Source: Tetracentron sinense (lineage: Eukaryota > Streptophyta > Magnoliopsida > Trochodendrales > Trochodendraceae). From it: a DNA stretch of 64,000 nucleotides. Below are positions 44,600 through 55,218 of this stretch, piece after piece. The notes beneath the pieces were generated by a model. It saw nothing but the letters and a program-made list of their open reading frames with translations. It did no database searches and was not told the DNA's origin. The DNA is taken from positions 34,047,965 through 34,111,964 of the forward strand of contig CM026557.1 of assembly GCA_015143295.1 (NCBI GenBank), written 5' to 3'. The translations under genes and the position numbers were made by a program. Each line of letters starts with the position of its first letter. Position 1 is the first letter of the stretch.

Positions 44600-45462
44600 T
44601 CAAAACTGTTCAACATTCGCATTCGAACCCTTCTTTTCCCTGTTTTTCAATTTTGGACAATCCTTTTTCCAGTGCCCTTTATTACGACAAAAGGCACACT
44701 CATCCTTTGCTGGAATTTTTCTTTCAGATGATGGTACTCTTGACTTCGAATGAGATTTACCCTACCAACCAGATTTTCTATCATCTGATCTACCCCTTAC
44801 AGTCAAAGCTTCTGATGTTGAGTCTCTATTGGCTTGTTGGTCCTTCTTTCGATACTCATTTTTCATCAAAGCATTTGATACATCTTCAAATTTAAGTTCA
44901 TCTTTTCTATAAATTAAAGTAGTAGAAAGATGATCATAACTATCAGGTAAGGAATTTATCAAATATAATGTTTTGTCCTCATCATCTATTTTCACTTCAA
45001 GATTTTGCAAATCAACGAGAATTTTATTATAACTATCCAAATGCTCAGTGATAGTAATACCTGGTTTATACCCAAAATGGAAGAGTCTTTTCTTCAAATA
45101 GAGCAGGTTTTCAATACTCTTGGTCATATACTTGTTCTCCAATTTCTTCAATAACTCCTTAGCCGAAGTTTCTTTCATTACAAAATATTTCTGATCTTTA
45201 GCAAGACAAAGCCTGATGGTGTAGTAAGCCTAGCGATTTATTTTCTTCCAATCCTTCTCTTCTATATCGTTGGGTTTATCCTCCAGAGTAATATCCAACT
45301 CTTGTTGGATTAGAACATTCAAAACTTCGCATTGCCACATGCCAAAGTTGTTTCTTCCATCAAATTTCTCAACTTCGATTTTGCATTCGAAACCATAGTT
45401 CTAGCCACTGATGCAGGTCTCAAAGACGAACCCTCAGCAACTGCTTCACTCGTTTCCACCAT
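44600..45462 (-). pseudogene. gag of the copia element
   Basis: The probable start is the ATG at 45462 (MVETSEAVAEGSSLRP), 50 bases downstream of the primer site. It continues, after a frame change near 45360, through KFDGRNNFGMWQCEV and, after a TAG near 45230, into the open piece 44762-45178 (KYMTKSIENLLYLKKRLF, NSLPDSYDHLSTTL). The zinc knuckle CAFCRNKGHWKKDC is at about 44657-44698 after another stop near 44760. Confidence 0.85.
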
Positions 45463-45510
45463 TAATTCAATCCGCAGAAAATTAAACAATACCGAGGTCG
45501 GAACCTGGGT

Positions 45511-45522
45511 GCTCTGATACCA
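45511..45522 (-). other. Primer binding site of the copia element
   Basis: Minus strand TGGTATCAGAGC, the exact initiator tRNA-Met complement, three bases inside the 5' LTR. Confidence 0.9.
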
Positions 45523-45525
45523 ATT

Positions 45526-45928
45526 TGTTGTGCAAAAGCGTGCAAATAATAGTGAAATAAATACAAAAACAGTAAATCAAAACCAAATGGAAGTGAGAAA
45601 TAAACTAACAGAGAGACACGATTTACGTGGTTCGGCAATATGCCTACGTCCACAGGCAGCTGTGATCGATCACTATATTCAACTAAAGAGTTTACAATGT
45701 TCTCACTCAGAAAACCCTCTTCCCAATACACTCGAAAAACGGCTCTCTTCTCTATGAAATTTCACCCTTAAAAAATACCTGATATAATTAGGGTTACAAC
45801 ATAAAGACAATATGGGTAAAATATCCAAAACGGGTGGGGAAACCCCACACATTGCCTATTTATCGGGTCATCCGGGTCGCCAAATGGGTCATCATGAATC
45901 CGGGTTGAATTCATGATAACATCCAACA
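45526..45928 (-). repeat. 5' LTR of the copia element
   Basis: 403 bases, TGTTGTGCAAAAG to CATCCAACA on the plus strand, followed by the duplication atata. Confidence 0.9.
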
Positions 45929-46704
45929 ATATATATTTCATGCCTTTTCTATGTTGTAAATTTGTCACACCATTTAAATGTATCTAATACTACCAACTCT
46001 GAAGAGTATTTTAGAGTGATTCTTCCTTATATATGTTTACCATATTTTCTAGTTTTATATTGAGATAGAAAAACGATGTGTAGAAATATTAGAAAGGTAC
46101 TTGTTAAGTTTCTCTTCTCTTATAGGATTGTATTTGCATGGATAATACCCATTTTCTCCTTCTTTGATGCTAAGCGTTTTATGATTTCAGATTTATGTAA
46201 TGGATTTTGAGATGTTGGAGGAAACTTAAATATGTAAGTAGACTTTTTCTATCTCCATATTTTTTGAAGATAGATATTGAAAAGTATATAATTTTATTTA
46301 GATTACTTGGACATGTTATCTAGTTTTTCAAATTTGTGGTATTTTCTTAAATTGCTTTTACTCAATTAATATTTCCAACTACAAAACATAATATAAATGA
46401 AATATTTAAATGCATTACAAGGATTTGAATCTTAGAAATTTAATCAAGAATAATTTATAAGTAGAAAATTAAAGAATAAAAATTATTTAAAAACCCTAGT
46501 CCTCAAAATTGAGGTTTATTGGATAGGTTGTCTGCTTTATTCAATGATCTATACTTAAAATATAAGTGAAGCTAAAATGGTTCAAAGCATGCAGTTAAGA
46601 GTATTGTTGCAATAACAAGATTCCCACCAATTTAATTAAGTTAGAATTAAAATTCTATAGTCAATTTTTTCCTTGACATATATAGGCACGAAAAAGTAAA
46701 TTTT
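45929..46704. repeat. Segmental duplication, right copy of flank F1
   Basis: Counterpart of 17462-18240. Non-coding. Because the duplicated segment includes half of the adjacent LTR, the duplication is younger than the copia insertion. Confidence 0.85.
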
Positions 46705-47146
46705 TGTATTTTGGTGCACCGATAACTCATTACCAGTTATCTATCTTAATCTTGCAACCCATTGACTATTTTTTATCTTCAGTAACTTCACGGTGAACTG
46801 AACTGCATAATCGTATTATTTTCGTACTCTGTATCTAATGAATCGATATATGAGTACTCCCAAATATACTCCCAAACATACTCTCTAATCTTAAGATTTA
46901 TATAACTAACCACTAAGGGTCAGGATTTGTTTTTTCTTTTTAATGCCACATCCTGGGGTGGAGCGTGTAGAAGGGGCTAACAATGGGGGGTTTGGAGGCG
47001 TAGACCGCGAAATTTTTTTTTTGAGGGCCAAGGTCACTGGCCATCACGTCTATTTGTGTCCATTTGTAGTAATATATATTTTTTCTAGGGGGGCTTAGAG
47101 CCCCCATCTCCCCGGCTCCGCCCCTCTCCCAAGCTACACCCAACTT

Positions 47147-47205
<59 letters not shown>

Positions 47206-47583
47206 AAATCTCAAAATTTCAGGGGAGGCTTTAACCCTCCCTCGGCCCCACATGGCTCCGCCCCTGGCCACATCAACTCTAATCCTAACCGTTTAATAAT
47301 TGAGATAGACGTTTAAGACTTGGGAGTTTATTTGGGAGTACATTTTGGGAGTATCCCTAAACTAATTCGTATCTAGTTACCCAATAAAGGGTAACGAAGC
47401 AAGTGGACGACTAGGTTTGCACCGCCCTTAGGATCTAAATGTCTTAACATCCCCATAATTTCTGCACGTGTCCCTTTCCCCTCCTTAATCGTGGTTGGCT
47501 TAACTAACTAACCGAAGTTAATATTTTTTATTCTTTTCTAAAAATCAAGGTTAGATTTATTAACCTTAGGGGTGAGTGAATCT
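46705..47583 (+). repeat. Dispersed repeat F2, copy interrupted by a MITE
   Basis: Matches 10797-11210 from gtattttggtgcacc through acccaataaagggtaacga and aatcttaa-type text, except for the MITE at 46839-47368. It stops at 47583 where an LTR-like sequence begins; similar F2 end wording (ggacacatggcggcct) resumes near 48118. Confidence 0.65.
46839..47368. mobile_element. 530-bp MITE with 8-bp duplication and a matching empty site at 10.93 kb
   Basis: Flanked by gtatctaa (46831-46838) and gtatctag (47369-47376). The empty site gtatctaattaccc is at 10934 in the other F2 copy. Subterminal inverted repeats consist of tandem ACTCCCAAA words on the left and TTTGGGAGT on the right. The interior holds a CT then AT microsatellite (about 47148-47206) and CCGGCTCCGCCCC-type words. 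An 8-bp duplication fits hAT or similar. Confidence 0.75.
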
Positions 47584-48034
47584 TGATATTTGTATTCAAC
47601 TTAGAGAATCCAACCATCATAAAAGTTAGTCTTAACCTAGATAATTAATTCGAGGAAGATAAAGAGTCTTCTTATTAATGACAATTCCTTGATGCATGGA
47701 AGGAATCTATGTGGCTATATCTAGGGTCTAGGTCCCTCTTTCCACTCACACACTTCATACAAGAGCTAATAACCCATCACTAAGCCAAGCATAAGGGTGA
47801 GTAAGGAAAGAGAAGACGCAAAGCTTTAACCATATAGGTACGGGTGAAAAAAGATAGAGTAAGAAAGGTTAGCTAACCTTTTTTTTTTTTTTTTCAAGGC
47901 AGCCGTTTGGATTTCAACATTTGGTACAAGTAAGTTTTCTTGTTTTCTTATTTTATTACCTTATTATTTCATTATAGCATAACCTAAGATCCTTGTCCAT
48001 TATATTTATTCTTTTGGACGTTTATAGATTTGCA
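47584..48034 (+). mobile_element. LTR-like remnant followed by a primer-site sequence
   Basis: The segment begins TGATATTTG, interrupting F2, and ends ATTTGCA; it is followed by tttggtatcaaagc (primer-type TGGTATCAAAGC at 48037-48048). The primer site is identical to that of the CRM-like element and lies at the same distance, but the LTR sequence is different. No gag or second LTR is present. Confidence 0.4.
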
Positions 48035-48048
48035 TTTGGTATCAAAGC

Positions 48049-49295
48049 TTTGGGTTGTGGTTACATGATAATTAATTTATTAAAATAAATTACTTACTAT
48101 GAAACCCAAGCAAGTGGGTGGACACATGGCGGCCTTTCAGAAAATTTTGGACACTTGGCAATTTTATAGTGCCTTTCTGAACTTCTCCTCCTATATTTCT
48201 CTTTTAAAACCCCTTGACCGTTACGGAAAGAAGAGGTGGAGCCAAGGCTGAGATAATTGTGTTAAATATGTTTTTGACTGTTACACAATATCATTTTATA
48301 ACCTTCCTTTTACCCCTCTTCATCTTCTTCACACTCCCTCTCCACACCTCCTCCAAATCATAAAACAGCAACCTACATCTTTCCCTTTTAAAAATAATAA
48401 AATCTTCTATAACTGTTACAATTATCCTTAGCTATAAAATCTCAATATCTCATCTAACAAATACATTCAAAGTTATGTAAATTTCTAATGTTTGTTTGGT
48501 GTTTGCAATGTATAAGGCTAGATTTGTCCACAATAGACCGGCAGAGGTTTCTATCATAACTAACCCGAATGTAACAAGCACAAAGATCTCCATGACAGAA
48601 GAGACATACTCTTAATGTATTATATGTGACTAACATGGCCGGTTACCCAGTGGACCCCAAGATAATCTAGGTTGATCGACATCACCTGATAAAAGTGGAG
48701 GAGGTGCCATCAATTTACGACGAGGCAAGGAATGAGACAACGGATGGAGCCTGTGGAGTCGGTTGGCAGTGCTACTATCACTAAAGAATCTCAAGATAAT
48801 AAATCTATACGATTTGTGGATTATTGGATCTTATTATTGAATAAAGAAAAAAAAATTATTAAGAATCTATTCTCTCTGTAGGTATACCTTGCTTCTGTTT
48901 TTGGTTAGTGTACATAAAAGGACAAAGATAAGGGAAGGGGATGGTGATAGTAGTGATTGTAGTTGGGTTTGGTTATTGGTTGATTTTTAATTTATTAGAT
49001 AGTCACATGCTTGGTTTTTCAAAAAAGAAAATGTGAGAGGGAAAGCAAACATAAAGAAAAGCAAATTTGATATTATAGCATGAGTAATTATACATAGAGT
49101 GAAATATAGATATACTCTTTTACCATCTTCAAATTTTATATTATTACTATTATTATTATTATTATGTACAAAGAAAAAAAAATTTACAACCATTCTTCTT
49201 AAATCTTCAATTTTTACTATATTTGAAGTTAATCAAATTTAAAATTATTATTATTACTTTCGATATTAACATTGTTATTTTTTATTTAGACATAT
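48049..49295. other. Non-coding stretch
   Basis: No gene supported. Contains AT-rich sequence, a weak match to the F2 end near 48118, and a TAT-rich microsatellite at about 49139-49165. It may be the body of the Helitron that ends at 49322. Confidence 0.35.
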
Positions 49296-49322
49296 CCGTG
49301 CATCGCACGGGCTTCTTACTAG
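49296..49322 (+). mobile_element. Helitron 3' terminus: perfect hairpin then CTAG|T
   Basis: Hairpin ccgtgc-atc-gcacgg (49296-49310), eight bases, CTAG (49319-49322) and T. It is the best preserved of the Helitron ends here; compare 3131-3158 and 9833-9861. Confidence 0.7.
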
Positions 49323-49877
49323 TAGTCATTAAGGTTAAATATTTGTGTTAGCCTCAGAGTTACAACCATGGGTACCCCTAATAATTTTGATAATAACATA
49401 ATAATGAAATGAAATACTTGGTACTAATAATAGTGTTTAAGTACTTGTTTATTTCAGAAGATAAAGGTGATAGCACTCCAATTATGAAAATGGATGGAAA
49501 TTTCTCAAGAGAAAGTTCAACTCATTATATAGAATATGAAGATTCAAGATAAGACCATAGTCCAAGTCGGGTCCATTGAAGATATAAGGCTAAATCACAA
49601 GACCCAAGTCAAGCCAAGTTCATCTCTCAACAATTTAAATGTATTTATTTCTTATTTTTGAGAGTTCATAGGACTTATGTAAAAAGTCCTCAAAAGATTG
49701 GTAAGTTGAAAAGCTCAAGAATCATAGATTGACCATAGGATCCTAGGACACCTTTTGAAAATTATTCTAAGGCCCTAAGGATCATAAAATCATGATAAAA
49801 GTATAGCTAGTTGACCTAGGAAATCAATCACATCCCTTTGGTCTGATCCAAAACAAATTCAGATTTTTTACTCTGAA

Positions 49878-50001
49878 TTCGTCGACGAATTATCTGGGTA
49901 GATTGAATTTGGCAACGAAGTCATGACAGAATTTTTAAAATTCAATTTTGTCTTCTGTATTCAGCGACGAATTCAAGTGGGAACTCCACTTCGTCGACGA
50001 A
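49878..50001. promoter_or_regulatory. Array of TTCGTCGACGAA palindromes in the SIRE-like LTR
   Basis: Four 12-bp sites start at 49878, 49908, 49960 and 49990: two are perfect TTCGTCGACGAA (the first extends to a 16-bp palindrome), two are diverged (TTTGGCAACGAA, TTCAGCGACGAA). Spacings are 30, 52, 30, a dimer duplicated at 82 bp with one perfect and one diverged site per dimer, in opposite order. Confidence 0.78.
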
Positions 50002-50095
50002 ATCTTGTCTGACTCTAAAAAATCATTGTAACTGCTATTTTCAACTGATCAAATTGCATTTAATGAGCCTATAACGGCTTTATCGGATCAAATGC

Positions 50096-50102
50096 TATAA
50101 AA
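50096..50102 (+). promoter_or_regulatory. TATA box of the SIRE-like LTR
   Basis: GCTATAAAAGGAG, a consensus plant TATA box, 95 bases downstream of the last palindrome. Confidence 0.75.
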
Positions 50103-50761
50103 GGAGTTCATTTATTAACAAATAACAACTCTTTATCACAGCAATAACTTCTATTGATCACTCATTCATTGCTATTGATTCTCACTCACTCTCACATTTA
50201 GAAAATCCCCAAAATCTCTCTTGAGCTCATTCAACTCCTAATTCCTTTGAGAGACTTTATTAGATTTTGTATTCACTCTTATCTAGCTCATTTAAAGAGC
50301 TCTCATTTTGGATTTTCAAATCCAAAACTCATTTATTGAGATCAGTCAAGAGTCTAGGATTCTTACACTGAAGCTGTTGCTTCAGTTTTATCAAGAGATG
50401 ATTGTGCTCTTGAAAAGTTCTAGCTCGGCCTAAAGGAGAGCTTGTAAAGGTAATATCTTGACCTGTAAGAGAGATTGTAAGGATTTAGACTCCACCTGTA
50501 AATGAGCTGTGCGATTAAGGAATCGTGGTGAATCCTCTGGCTGGAAGCTGAGGCGGGGAGTAGGCTGATTTACTGAACCTCATGAACAAATCTTGAGTTT
50601 GCACTCTTATTATCTCTTCTCCCTTTCTTTCAGTATTTTATTGCTTAGCTTGTCGCATTTTTAATTTTATTCCGCACTTTTGAACTTGTAGTTCATATTT
50701 TTAAATTTGCCATAGACCCTATTCACCCCCCCTTTAGGGTCATTACCTGGCCAACAATTTG

Positions 50762-52364
50762 AAAGATTGATTGCATTATTGTTCATAGTAAATTTAAAGA
50801 ACTTATGTTGTTCTTTTGGGATATTGGTAAAATTACCATCCATTTGAGTTATATCTATGATGCATTATTAATTATCTTTTGATGCCATAATGGAAAAGAT
50901 GTCATCCAAACATTATTAGAAATTCATATATTGACTGGTTTGATAGTCGCCAAAGTAGCCTCACCAATAGCAATTATGGATTCCATTTGCTGAATATTGA
51001 CCTTTGGCATTAATTGTGTTTCTAATTGTGAAAGTAGGGATTGGCCCAAAGGAAGGTCCTTGGTTTTACAATTATAAATGGGACAGGGTAATTAATATTA
51101 TATACTATATACTATATACTTTAAGAAATACATGGCACCCCTCTTTGATCTTTATTATCATTTTGTTTAGCCACGTCATCTATACTATTTATTACCATTA
51201 TCTCTGATGCAAATAGCAAGCCGCATCATGATTTCCAACGTCTAATGTTTGTAAGAATCTAAGAGTCTCACTATCTCTATCTCTATTAATGTAGAGTCCT
51301 CTTTTCAACTTTCTTTCTCTGGAATGAAAGAAATATTTTGATAAATGGACGGCTTTTGTGTTGTAACTTGGAATAAACGTCTCTCTATAGAGGAACTGAA
51401 TAGCAAATTGAGCAAATTGAAGAGTTTCCTCTCTTCTTCAATGTCATTCATATTTTCAATGTTTGCCTCTTTCCAGCATTTGTATGAATTGAAGAGTCTC
51501 TCTCTCCAACATTCCTACTCTTCACCATTTTCCAAAAGAAGAACAACATATCCATTTGAAGTAGAGAACTGTTGAACCAGTGAGACCATTTAACATCAAA
51601 ACTGATATATCAGCCTATACAAATTTGTTGTTTCAACCTTTTAACATCAAAACTGATGAATGGTACAAATTTGTTGTTTCCTCAAGTGATGTGCATCATC
51701 TACTTCTTTATGTTATCTTTACTTTTTTTTCTAGTAGTAAGTAGATAACGACATACCTCAACTAAGCAAGTACCCTTTGGATCAAGCATCTTCTCCTAAA
51801 AGATGTTCTTTTATTTATATTTTGTGGTTTCCCATTCTTTAATAAAATTGATTACATATTTATATCTTGTACCTTGGTGTTAAAGTTTCTTCATGCCACG
51901 CAGGTACGTGACAAAGGAAGGCTAGGATGCTGAGTTTGTGAATGGATATCCATGTATTTAAAAATAAATTGTTCATCAGCCCAAACTCACGTCAAGGTAA
52001 GAGCCACTAACAGACAGCCTCTTGGATTTCTCCTTTAAAGGATTCACATATGTCCAAATCAATGGAACTGATGTTGGAGGGACCACCGTTGATAAATTTG
52101 GTCCAAATTACACTGCAAAATACAAAATGCTTATAAGGAAAATACTTCCTAGGCAAAATAAGAGAAAATTGAAAAATGCTTATAAGGAAACTACGGTTAA
52201 GAAATAATTTACAAGAAAAATAAAAAATTAAAGCAAAATTACACTGCAACATACAAAAACTGGCTAGCCACTGAGATGGAACAAATACAAGAAAACCATA
52301 ACTTAAGCTATATACAAAACCCCACTTTTCTAAATTTCCATTAAATGAAAAAAAAAATCATTTA
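50762..52364. other. Non-coding stretch
   Basis: No gene supported. The 76-codon plus ORF at 51345-51575 is Ser/Leu-rich and contains two near-copies of aattgaagagt; I see no family. A tatactatatactatatact run (about 51097-51120) resembles Helitron interiors. Confidence 0.35.
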
Positions 52365-52927
52365 GAGCATCTCCAACGGTATGCTATATGGTGTTCCAAT
52401 GCTATATTATAGCATTGAGATGTAAAAAGTGGTCTCCAACAGTCGATTATGACAGTGTCAAATTATGACATATGTCATAATTTTGCACACCCTTTGACTC
52501 ATTGACTTTTGTTGGGTATTTACTATTTTTTCCTCCAACGGCTAATTGTTTTTACCATTTACCCTCTAACGGATATATTTGATTTTTTTTTACTTTTCTT
52601 CCCTCCAACAGCTATAATTGTTTACCATTTTACCCTCAAATCCTTGGTTTTTAGAAAAAAAATTAATTCTATTTTTAAATATTAAAAAAAATATTTTTAG
52701 GGGTGATGAACCCTAGAGGTGGATGAATCTTAACCATAGTTAAAGGGTGTCAAAAGGGACACATGGCGACCTCAGGGATTGTGATTGTGAAAATCATTGA
52801 ATTGGCACAGTCAATTTGGCACAAACCATTGAAGCAGTCAGTGCCAAATATGACATTTTGACATTGTAGCTATGCTAAATTTAGAATTGGCACAACCAAT
52901 ATAGCACACACCGTTGGGGAGATGCTC
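52365..52927. mobile_element. MITE with GAGCATCTCC termini (563 bp)
   Basis: Left end gagcatctccaacggt is mirrored by accgttggggagatgctc at the right end, with tta and ttg as 3-bp flanks (52362-52364, 52928-52930). Several internal words (ggcacaacc, tgacattttgacat) are repeated in inverted sense. The stretch 52700-52775 carries F2 end wording, so F2 material is nested here. Family is probably PIF/Harbinger-like, judged from the short flank duplication. Confidence 0.6.
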
Positions 52928-52930
52928 TTG

Positions 52931-53704
52931 GTGAAAGTTTCTAACAACTAAACATCAGTCGTACCAATTGAAGAAACACCTCTAAATTTTTGGATTCGAT
53001 TTGATTTTAAAATAATAAATAAAGGGTGCTGCTACGAGCACACCAATATTTTCTTCTTATACACCAAATTCATATTTTACTAACTATACACCATTAAATA
53101 CATTATATTATATGAGCACACACCAAGGGTGAAAAAAATTAGAGCAGTGCTATCCACAATCGCATTTACTCCAAAAGGTTCCACATAGGCAAGATTAGCC
53201 CATCACCTGGAGATGTTTCATATTTTAACTCATTAAAAAATTAGAAAACATAAAGAGTTTGCCATTTGTGGCCACCCAGTTGCTTCTGTGGAAGACTTGT
53301 GACTGGGCTAGCAAAATCCAAAAAATTACCTATAAATTTCTAGTATACACCAAAGGCTTCTTCTTCCTCCGTCTCCGACCAAAGGCTCGGTTGGTTCCGT
53401 CTTCGACCACTTCTTATGCACCTCAATAATGACATTGTCCATGGAAAAGAACTATTTGAGCCTCTATAATTGTTGTTATCTCTAATTGCTTTCGTCTTAT
53501 ATACAAAAACCGTGCCACTCTCAAAAACCATTCTCTTTCCTTCTTTTGATTTTCTTCCAAATAAACGAAAGAGGTCTTCTAATGAAATAGAGCCTTTAGA
53601 TTTTTAATGACCCAAAAGTTTTTCAATCTTTGGGGTGTTATACTCCATCGAGGGGATAATAATTGACCATCTTCAATATTCCTTGCTAATCTTGAAAAGC
53701 TTCA
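52931..53704. other. Non-coding stretch left of the Tat element
   Basis: No gene supported; a 63-codon minus ORF at 53340-53531 has no recognisable domain. AcACACCAA-type words recur around 53040-53130. Confidence 0.35.
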
Positions 53705-53921
53705 TGAAGGGAAAAATACCGGGAAGGACATGCGTCAGCAACTGCTACACGAACTCTGGTCTACTGGTAGAAGGTAGGAATTGAAGGGTGTGATACCCTG
53801 CCCTGTACTCCGATGCCAAAGTAAGTAGATGTAGAAGATGATGAATAGTAAAGAGCACAGCAGTTGATGAGAGAGAAATGAGTAGAAATTTCTTGGTCCT
53901 TAAACACTGAAGTTCTCGGGG

Positions 53922-53929
53922 TATTTATA
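53922..53929 (-). promoter_or_regulatory. TATA box of the Tat LTR
   Basis: Minus strand CTATAAATACCCCGAG, a consensus TATA box, 246 bases downstream of the nearest CGTTGT motif. Confidence 0.7.
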
Positions 53930-54174
53930 GGTTTAGCTCTGGATGCCCATGGATGACCATAGATGACCATACCACATGCCCAACACTAATTATCAAATAT
54001 GTCAGAAAGATCTGCCAGCTATCGTATCACACGTGGGCGCCTACTATTAGTTCAGTTGGTTTGTTTCTGACAGCACGCAGAAGTGACCAGCATTAAATGC
54101 CAAGACAGTGTTTTTCACCTACTTGTCTGAATAAAATGATCTCCTCCTGATCACTTCCTCCTGCGAGTCGGTCT

Positions 54175-54395
54175 CGTTGTTGACTCGAGCTCGGGTCCGT
54201 TGTGTATGCCTTAGAATGAGGTTTTGACATAGTTATCAGAAGATAACGGATTCGTTGTGTGTAGAACAACGGAAACGTTGTCACGTTGTGCATAAGACAA
54301 CGAAAACGTTGTCAAGAGCACAACGGACACATTGTTGACAAGACTACAAGTACATTTACGAAGCACACAACAGAAACATCGTGCATCAGACAACG
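54175..54395. promoter_or_regulatory. Array of ACAACG/CGTTGT inverted repeats in the Tat LTR
   Basis: Complete inverted repeats ACAACGGAAACGTTGT (54266-54281) and ACAACGAAAACGTTGT (54297-54312), diverged ones at 54320 and 54366, and single half-sites at 54175, 54198, 54253, 54284 and 54390. Units from 54297 on fall at about 23-bp multiples. CAACGG contains the AACGG core recognised by three-repeat MYB proteins at plant G2/M promoters; a link to cell-cycle control is speculation. Confidence 0.7.
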
Positions 54396-54509
54396 GATTA
54401 TCTCTCTATTCTAAGTACATGGTCCATGTGTCACACTTTTGTGAACATAATAACAAAAGCTAGCTCGTTCTCCAACACTTAATCAATTTTACGAATTTTA
54501 TCCCTTACA

Positions 54510-54524
54510 ATTTGCCCCTTTATG
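54510..54524 (-). other. Polypurine tract of the Tat element
   Basis: Minus strand ATAAAGGGGCAAAT directly before the LTR start TGTAAGGG. Confidence 0.7.
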
Positions 54525-55218
54525 ATGCTTAGAACGTAGTTCGAAGTGTCATAAATGAACAAAAGGCAACAAAGCATACCTGACCCTGCTCCTGGGATTC
54601 ATAACGTTTGCGTGAACCAAACGCCGAGGAAACCAAACGTTCGCTCCAGCTGGTATACTCGTGTTAACCGTCACGCCTCATTAATGCATGGCAGGCTGTC
54701 ATCATACCACTTTTCAGAATTCAAAACGCTTTATCCCTCCGATGGTTATCCTCTTTGTCTAAAAAGACAATTATGCCCTTGTCTTCACTGTTTTGTTTAT
54801 TTGAGATGAAGGGTAACTTGGTCCTGCATGACATATATTCTGACATACACAGTTTATATAACACAAATGACCATCCTAACCTTGCCTTTTGGGTATGTGT
54901 ACTTCTCTGGTAGGGGGTATTCTCATCTTCTCCTCTTCTCCCAAGATGTCTATGAACAGCTAAGGAACTGCTTCATTTTGTTCATTCTGCATTATGCCTT
55001 CGAAGCACTGTTACTCTGCCAAATTCGCACCTGAAGCAAAGTTCTACAGCCTGCAAGCTTTCTTCGCTCTCTTTCCTACTGTGGTATGTTTTTCAATCCC
55101 TTCCTTTGCTTTTCACTTTTTTCTTCGTTCTTTTTCTTCTCTGGTTTGTTTGTCCCTCTCCGTCTTTCCTTCTTCTTATTATCCTTTCTTCTGCTCCCTG
55201 CTCTTCGTTTTTGTTATC

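Larger units (their letters stand above)
26533..45928 (-). mobile_element. Ty1/copia element (Tork-like) expanded to 19.4 kb by nested insertions
   Basis: LTRs of 403 bp at both ends, perfect target duplication atata (26528-26532 and 45929-45933), primer site inside the right LTR and polypurine tract beside the left one prove one minus-strand insertion. The original element was roughly 5 kb. It now contains a Tekay-like element (27502-37352), organelle-like DNA (about 37358-38820) and a gypsy solo LTR (40535-43593). About 33 differences between LTRs (hand count, 8 percent) make it the oldest dated insertion here. Gag, PR, INT, RT and RNase H are all present in order but broken. Lineage is a judgement from gag and RT wording. 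Confidence 0.9.
49346..50756 (+). mobile_element. Solo LTR of a SIRE-like copia element (1411 bp)
   Basis: Begins TGTTAGCC and ends GGCCAACA, near-mirrored termini typical of SIRE/Maximus LTRs, with a perfect duplication atttg (49341-49345 and 50757-50761). The first 500 bases are followed by four TTCGTCGACGAA-type palindromes, a TATA box and a long R-U5. It starts 23 bases after the Helitron end at 49322. No internal region remains. Confidence 0.85.
53705..54509 (-). repeat. 3' LTR of the Tat element (left border inferred)
   Basis: The right border is firm: minus strand TGTAAGGGATAAAATTCG follows a polypurine tract directly. U3 holds repeated ACAACG/CGTTGT inverted repeats, then a TATA box, and the R-U5 wording CTTTGGCATCGGAG known from Tat elements. 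The left end is set at tgaaggg (53705) by TG...CA logic; 53637 is an alternative. About 805 bp. Confidence 0.65.

Noticed and set aside
54994..55218. N-terminal extension of the antisense Tat gene
   Set aside because: The extension is T-rich and leader-like; the ATG at 55219 gives an ordinary acidic N-terminus. It remains possible that the upstream ATG is used.
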